DNA of 11,416 nucleotides, taken from positions 1-11,416 of the forward strand of contig JAFGNQ010000085.1 in NCBI GenBank assembly GCA_016926925.1, given 5' to 3'. Shown here piece after piece: positions 7,875 through 11,416 of this stretch. A program made the position numbers and the translations under genes. Within the stretch, counting starts at the first letter, position 1, and each line of letters starts with the position of its first letter. The notes below the pieces were generated by a model. That model worked only from the letters and a program-made list of their open reading frames with translations, was not told the DNA's origin and searched no databases. Source of the stretch: Candidatus Aminicenantota bacterium (GTDB lineage Bacteria > Acidobacteriota > Aminicenantia > Aminicenantales > Aminicenantaceae).

Positions 7875-10781
7875 TTACCAGCTCAATTTCAGTCCGAAGC
7901 GAAAAGACCAGGGATCTTGATAAGCCAGTGGATTTCCCCAATTCGGATTCGTCTGCCGCTGCGGATCGGGATCATCGAAGTATACGCCCCAACTCCAATC
8001 TTCATCAACCAGAGTCGTGCTCATAGCCCAGTTCTTATTGAAGGAATTAAAGACATTGAAGGAATCAAGGATTGCCGAAATCTTGAATTTGGAGATCACA
8101 AAAGGATATTCCAGATGCAAATCGACCCACCACAAGGCCCCGGTTCTGCCCGCGCTTCCCCTTTTAAACACGAAACGCTCAGAAGGTCCATACGTTGGGT
8201 GCTCTCCTAACTTGCTGATAGGGGTTCCGGATAGGAAGGCGCTATAGAGTCCTATAGACAGCCCTTTAAAAAAGCCGGAGGGCACATGGTAAGAACCATA
8301 AAACTTAAGTTGATGCGTGCGGTCATTGTTGAGCAATCCATAGGCCACTTGTTCTCCTGTTACAGGATCGAAGAGAAGGCTCGGTAAGTCCCAGGCACTG
8401 GTGGCATTCGGAGACAACTGGCCGTTATCTTGTCTGAACAAGCCTCCGTGGTTTCCTTCGTTTCTGGAAAGGATGTAGGACAGATAGAATTGATAGTTGT
8501 TCGACAATTTCTTTTTCAAGCTGATTTCGAGAGCTGTGTATTTTCGTTCGGGTTTGGGAAAGTTCAACGGTTCTCCCGTCAATTCGTTCACGCCTGCATA
8601 CCCTTCGGGATTTGAAAGAATATATGTCACTCCACCGTCAAAGGAAAAATCTTCGATCACAGCTTCCAGGGAGCGGTAGATTCCCTTTATTCCGACCGAC
8701 ATATCCGGCACTATTTCATATTCAGCTCCGAGAATAAATTCTTGAGTGTACTGGCTGTGAAGGCGATCCCAACCCTTGTATGAGTTGGGCTGAACGATGA
8801 TTTGTCCTCCGGTGAAAAAAGTCGCGAATAGGTCTCCAGGATTATCCCAATTCGGCAGAGTAGGATTACCGTTAGAATCTGTTGGGTAGGTATAAAAGAA
8901 AATCTGGTAGCTATTGTAACCGAATAGAGCGATACCGATATTCAGGGGGATGGATTCGTAATATTTGCCGTAATGGCCAAAGATTTTGCTCTTTCCGTTT
9001 TGAAGGGGATCCATGGAGAATCCGACTCTGGGAGCCAATTGGTCGAATAAATCGAATTTGACCTTGTTTTGGATTCCGGATGTCGGGATTTGGGGATTGG
9101 GCGGCCTCTCCAGTGCTTGCAGTTCGTAGTATTCCGCCCTGACTCCTAACATGAGGCTAAACCAGGACGTTATATCCCACGTGTCTTGTATATAAATGGC
9201 GAATTCGTCGGATACACCTTCGGTATCTTGTTTGAGTTGGAGATTGTAATAATATCCATCTCTCAATCTCCAGAAGGCTCCGGGTTGTTCTGCCGTAAAG
9301 CCCGCAGCTTCGAGTTGGGGATCTGAACCCGGTCCGCAGTTCCAAATGTACTGATAGGCATAATTGTGCCGATATTCGGCTCCCAGTTTTATCTGGTGGT
9401 TGCTTAAAAACCAGCTTAAAGTCGATTTGAGTGAACTCCTGTGCCTCTTATCTCCATTCCGGTTTATCGATCCACCCCAGTAGACGAGTCCTGAATAGCC
9501 CTGAGAAAATATGTTATTGGATGTTCCGTCCTCATACAGGGGAATGTCATTTGCAGGAGTCACTGTGTTTTTCTGACGGTGAAGCGCTCCTACCAGGGTG
9601 AAGTACATGTCTTTGTTGATAACCCAATCGTATGATAGTGAAACATCGTATCCTTTGATGTCGGCATCATGCCTAATGGGGGCCTTGACGTTTAGATATT
9701 CATTTTGATTTTTAAATGAAGAGAAATCACCGAAAGCGCTCAATACCAGTTTATGGTCCGGGTTAATTTGGACGCTGAATTTTCCGGCAAAATAGGGGCG
9801 AGAAGTTTTCTCTGTCACATCGATACCCGCTATTCCTGATCCGGGACTACCTGCACTCGTTGTCAAGTAGTCTGATGTCCAGAAGGGATTGAAAGCCGAA
9901 TAGAACCATATTTTATCTTTGATGAAATAGCCCCCTATATCGAGTCCTATATCATATTTATCGTATCCTCTGGTTTTTCCGGTTCTGGATACTGCCGGAG
10001 TTTCTCCGCTTAGAGAGTCGTTATTGAAGTAGCCAAATACGGATCCATGGAATTCATTTCCTCCAGATTTGACCAGAACATTGACGACGCCGCCCAGAGC
10101 TCCTCCATATTCAGCTTGATACCCGCCTGATTTCACTTCGATTTCTTCAATGAAGTTGTACGGAATGTTGGTGCCTGCAATACCATAAATAGGATCCGTA
10201 GTATCGACACCATCGATTATGTATCTGTTTTCCGCTGCGGAAGCTCCCATAATAGAAGCATTGCCATCCACCCCAGCATTTACAGCTCCGGGTGACATGT
10301 AGATAACATCCTGGAATGATCTTCCGGTTGGCATATTTTCCAGAATATCCGAATCGAAATCCGCTCCCACTTCCGTTTTCGTTGTGTCAATAACCGGGGC
10401 TGAAGCGACTACAGTAACAGTTTGTTCGATTGTGCTGGGAGGCATGGTGAAATCGATAGATGTTGTGGAATCCAGATACACTTTAACATTGGTTTGTGTG
10501 ATGGTCGTAAATCCTTGAAGTTTTGCTTCCACTTGGTAAGTTCCGGGTGGAATACCGACCAACTGAAACGATCCATTTTCACGTGCTGTTGTTGACCGAA
10601 TTCCCTGAAGGGTGGGGCCGGATACGGTGATTTCGACGCCAGGAAGCGCGATTCCCTGGTCGTCCTTAACAGTCCCTCTGATCGTCCCTGTTGTTCCCGT
10701 TGTTTGAGCCAGAGTGAACGAAATGAGTCCAAGAAACAAGAAAACTGGAATTACATTTGTAAATAGTTTTTTAAACTTCAT
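7875..10781 (-). CDS. TonB-dependent outer-membrane receptor, Oar-like with carboxypeptidase-regulatory-like domain
   Basis: A 968-residue outer-membrane receptor expected to import a large nutrient, probably peptides judging by its neighbours, using TonB/ExbBD energy. There is a signal peptide at residues 1 to about 25 (ending FTLAQ). A carboxypeptidase-regulatory-like beta-sandwich spans about 33-115 (GTIRGTVKDDQGIALPGVEITV, with SFQLVGIPPGTYQV further on). A TVTVVAS segment at 121-127 lies where the TonB-contacting stretch is expected in this family. The plug spans about 128-245 (RYIIDGVDT; EEIEVKSGGYQAEYGGALGG), and the beta-barrel runs to the end, closing with FRFGLKLSW, a terminal aromatic residue typical of outer-membrane proteins. 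The domain order resembles the Oar-like receptors common in Acidobacteriota and Myxococcota. I chose ATG at 10781 over the frame's first ATG at 10910 because AGGAGGT lies 6 nt upstream and the signal peptide starts there. It is the first gene of the operon; no SusD-like partner is present. Confidence 0.93.
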   Translation of the reverse strand: MKFKKLFTNVIPVFLFLGLISFTLAQTTGTTGTIRGTVKDDQGIALPGVEITVSGPTLQGIRSTTARENGSFQLVGIPPGTYQVEAKLQGFTTITQTNVKVYLDSTTSIDFTMPPSTIEQTVTVVASAPVIDTTKTEVGADFDSDILENMPTGRSFQDVIYMSPGAVNAGVDGNASIMGASAAENRYIIDGVDTTDPIYGIAGTNIPYNFIEEIEVKSGGYQAEYGGALGGVVNVLVKSGGNEFHGSVFGYFNNDSLSGETPAVSRTGKTRGYDKYDIGLDIGGYFIKDKIWFYSAFNPFWTSDYLTTSAGSPGSGIAGIDVTEKTSRPYFAGKFSVQINPDHKLVLSAFGDFSSFKNQNEYLNVKAPIRHDADIKGYDVSLSYDWVINKDMYFTLVGALHRQKNTVTPANDIPLYEDGTSNNIFSQGYSGLVYWGGSINRNGDKRHRSSLKSTLSWFLSNHQIKLGAEYRHNYAYQYIWNCGPGSDPQLEAAGFTAEQPGAFWRLRDGYYYNLQLKQDTEGVSDEFAIYIQDTWDITSWFSLMLGVRAEYYELQALERPPNPQIPTSGIQNKVKFDLFDQLAPRVGFSMDPLQNGKSKIFGHYGKYYESIPLNIGIALFGYNSYQIFFYTYPTDSNGNPTLPNWDNPGDLFATFFTGGQIIVQPNSYKGWDRLHSQYTQEFILGAEYEIVPDMSVGIKGIYRSLEAVIEDFSFDGGVTYILSNPEGYAGVNELTGEPLNFPKPERKYTALEISLKKKLSNNYQFYLSYILSRNEGNHGGLFRQDNGQLSPNATSAWDLPSLLFDPVTGEQVAYGLLNNDRTHQLKFYGSYHVPSGFFKGLSIGLYSAFLSGTPISKLGEHPTYGPSERFVFKRGSAGRTGALWWVDLHLEYPFVISKFKISAILDSFNVFNSFNKNWAMSTTLVDEDWSWGVYFDDPDPQRQTNPNWGNPLAYQDPWSFRFGLKLSW

Positions 10782-10787
10782 TCTTTG

Positions 10788-10794
10788 ACCTCCT
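10788..10794 (-). promoter_or_regulatory. Ribosome binding site deciding the receptor start
   Basis: AGGAGGT on the minus strand, 6 nt before ATG at 10781. It rules against the 43-residue polar N-terminal extension available in the same frame, which would bury the signal peptide. Confidence 0.85.
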
Positions 10795-10912
10795 AAAAAA
10801 GATATTGCGGGATTTTCATCTGAATTTTTTACAAAAATAATTTTGTTCGTGTCTTGCAGCATCCTCATATTTCGGTTTCTGGATTGCATGCTATCTTCCG
10901 GCTTTTGCAATG

Positions 10913-10941
10913 AAAGTAAAAAAAAGACGGCGGCTTGTGAA
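10913..10941 (-). promoter_or_regulatory. Candidate sigma70-type promoter of the peptide operon
   Basis: On the minus strand TTCACA (10941-10936) is followed after 17 nt by TACTTT (10918-10913). The first element matches TTGACA at five of six positions; the second matches TATAAT at only three. A start near 10905 would give a leader of about 125 nt. This is a weak call by eye, and other AT-rich boxes in the leader could serve. Confidence 0.25.
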
Positions 10942-11226
10942 TGGGAAAAAAGTACTTATTCCGGAAATAGGATATTGTTCCTACGCGATTAAATGAATCG
11001 AAGTTATGATTATTCGTTCATTGCGGGAATACCCGGTAGAAAATCTTCTTATGTCATATTTCTGATTCATTTCGGAAACTATAGAATCTTTGGGAAAAAA
11101 CCTGAAACAGCTGTGAGCATTCCGTATCTTTCGAAAATTTGTTCCTCATTGAATGCTATGCCGATTTATTCATAGAATAATTTGAATAAGAAATTCTCTT
11201 TAGTTTCTAAATTTCCCCAAACTCAA

Positions 11227-11255
11227 TGGACAAAATTTTATGAAAAAAGTAAAAT
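11227..11255 (+). promoter_or_regulatory. Candidate promoter of the AsnC-like gene
   Basis: TGGACA (11227-11232) and TAAAAT (11250-11255) are separated by 17 nt, each matching the sigma70 consensus at five of six positions. Transcription would begin around 11262, leaving only a few bases before ATG at 11270, so the mRNA would be almost leaderless. Confidence 0.4.
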
Positions 11256-11269
11256 TGACCTAGGTTCAA
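11255..11269. promoter_or_regulatory. Imperfect palindrome at the AsnC-like start, possible autoregulatory operator
   Basis: TTGACCTAGGTTCAA has a perfect 8-bp core ACCTAGGT and outer TTG/CAA arms offset by one base. It overlaps the predicted transcription start and abuts ATG at 11270. Lrp/AsnC regulators often repress their own gene by binding symmetric sites there. That it binds this protein is inference. Confidence 0.35.
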
Positions 11270-11416
11270 ATGGGTAATTCAGATATCAAAAAAGCGTATT
11301 TAGAACTGCTGGCGGAATTGGAGAATGATGCGAGACAGAATTTATCTCAAATATCAGAGAAGTTTAAGATCTCCCGGCAGCTAACCGGTTATAAGCTCAA
11401 TCAATTACTAAAGAAA
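11270..11416 (+). CDS. Lrp/AsnC-family transcriptional regulator, N-terminal part (cut by window edge)
   Basis: An open frame of 49 codons that runs off the end of the window. The visible protein reads MGNSDIKKAYLELLAELEND and continues with ARQNLSQISEKFKISRQLTG. This fits the N-terminal winged HTH of Lrp/AsnC proteins: a leading helix with LxLLAxL, the DAR turn, then xLSQISEKFKIS and a recognition helix. Such proteins usually sense amino acids through a C-terminal RAM domain, which is not in view. The start is supported by an in-frame TAG at 11261-11263 and a weak AGG 5 nt before ATG. It is divergent from the peptide operon, an arrangement often seen for local regulators. With only the HTH visible, another small winged-HTH family remains possible. 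Confidence 0.6.
   Translation, partial: MGNSDIKKAYLELLAELENDARQNLSQISEKFKISRQLTGYKLNQLLKK

Larger units (their letters stand above)
10782..11269. other. Divergent intergenic region between receptor operon and AsnC-like gene
   Basis: A 488-nt AT-rich stretch without a convincing gene. It carries the operon's leader and presumably promoters in both directions. Small symmetric elements are visible: ACAAAA/TTTTGT (10831-10846), ATTGCA/TGCAAT (10883-10888 and 10906-10911), AAGTACTT (10950-10957) and TTCCGGAA (10959-10966). These may be operator sites or chance. A 60-codon open frame at 10993-11175 has no ribosome binding site or recognisable product. I see nothing further in 10990-11180. Confidence 0.6.

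Noticed and set aside
10782..10910. N-terminal extension of the receptor from an upstream ATG at 10910
   Set aside because: It would put 43 polar residues before a clear signal peptide, and the best ribosome binding site of the region serves ATG at 10781.
10993..11175. 60-codon open frame on the plus strand in the intergenic region
   Set aside because: It has no ribosome binding site, no recognisable domain and an unremarkable composition; it is likely chance in AT-rich DNA.

Overview
The window looks like chromosomal DNA from a Gram-negative, heterotrophic bacterium that lives on peptides. It encodes an outer-membrane TonB-dependent receptor of the Oar/carboxypeptidase-regulatory-domain type and a periplasmic S9 peptidase. 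Clear Shine-Dalgarno sequences (AGGAGGT, GGAGGTG, GAGGAGGT) precede several genes, which argues against Bacteroidota, where such motifs are scarce. This protein mix is common in Acidobacteriota and Candidatus Aminicenantes-like lineages. That assignment is an inference from gene content, not a phylogenetic result.

Layout. (1) Positions 17-2782, plus strand: a large membrane-anchored regulator with fourteen propeller-type repeats, a Y_Y_Y domain, one transmembrane helix and a C-terminal LuxR-type HTH. It has no histidine kinase. (2) Positions 2820-10781, minus strand: four tightly spaced genes that look like one operon. In transcription order they are a TonB-dependent receptor (10781-7875), an MFSD1-like MFS transporter (7847-6537), a metal-dependent amidohydrolase (6497-5157) and a dipeptidyl-peptidase IV-like S9 peptidase (5099-2820). 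The gaps are 27, 39 and 57 nt. (3) Positions 10782-11269: a 488-nt intergenic region holding the operon's leader and a candidate promoter facing each way. (4) Positions 11270-11416, plus strand: the first 49 codons of a probable Lrp/AsnC-family regulator, cut by the window edge.

How the genes may work together (inference). The receptor takes peptides across the outer membrane and the S9 enzyme trims dipeptides from their N-termini in the periplasm. The MFSD1-like carrier moves dipeptides across the inner membrane, and the cytosolic amidohydrolase, resembling Xaa-Pro/Xaa-Arg dipeptidases, splits them. The two flanking regulators are the obvious candidates for control: a periplasm-sensing transmembrane regulator and a Lrp/AsnC-type amino-acid-responsive one. 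The most unusual sequence-level observations are a 14-bp inverted repeat that buries the TTG start codon of the transporter gene, a His-to-Asp change at an expected metal ligand of the amidohydrolase, and non-canonical active-site residues in the S9 peptidase. No RNA genes, insertion sequences, CRISPR arrays or prophage parts were seen.
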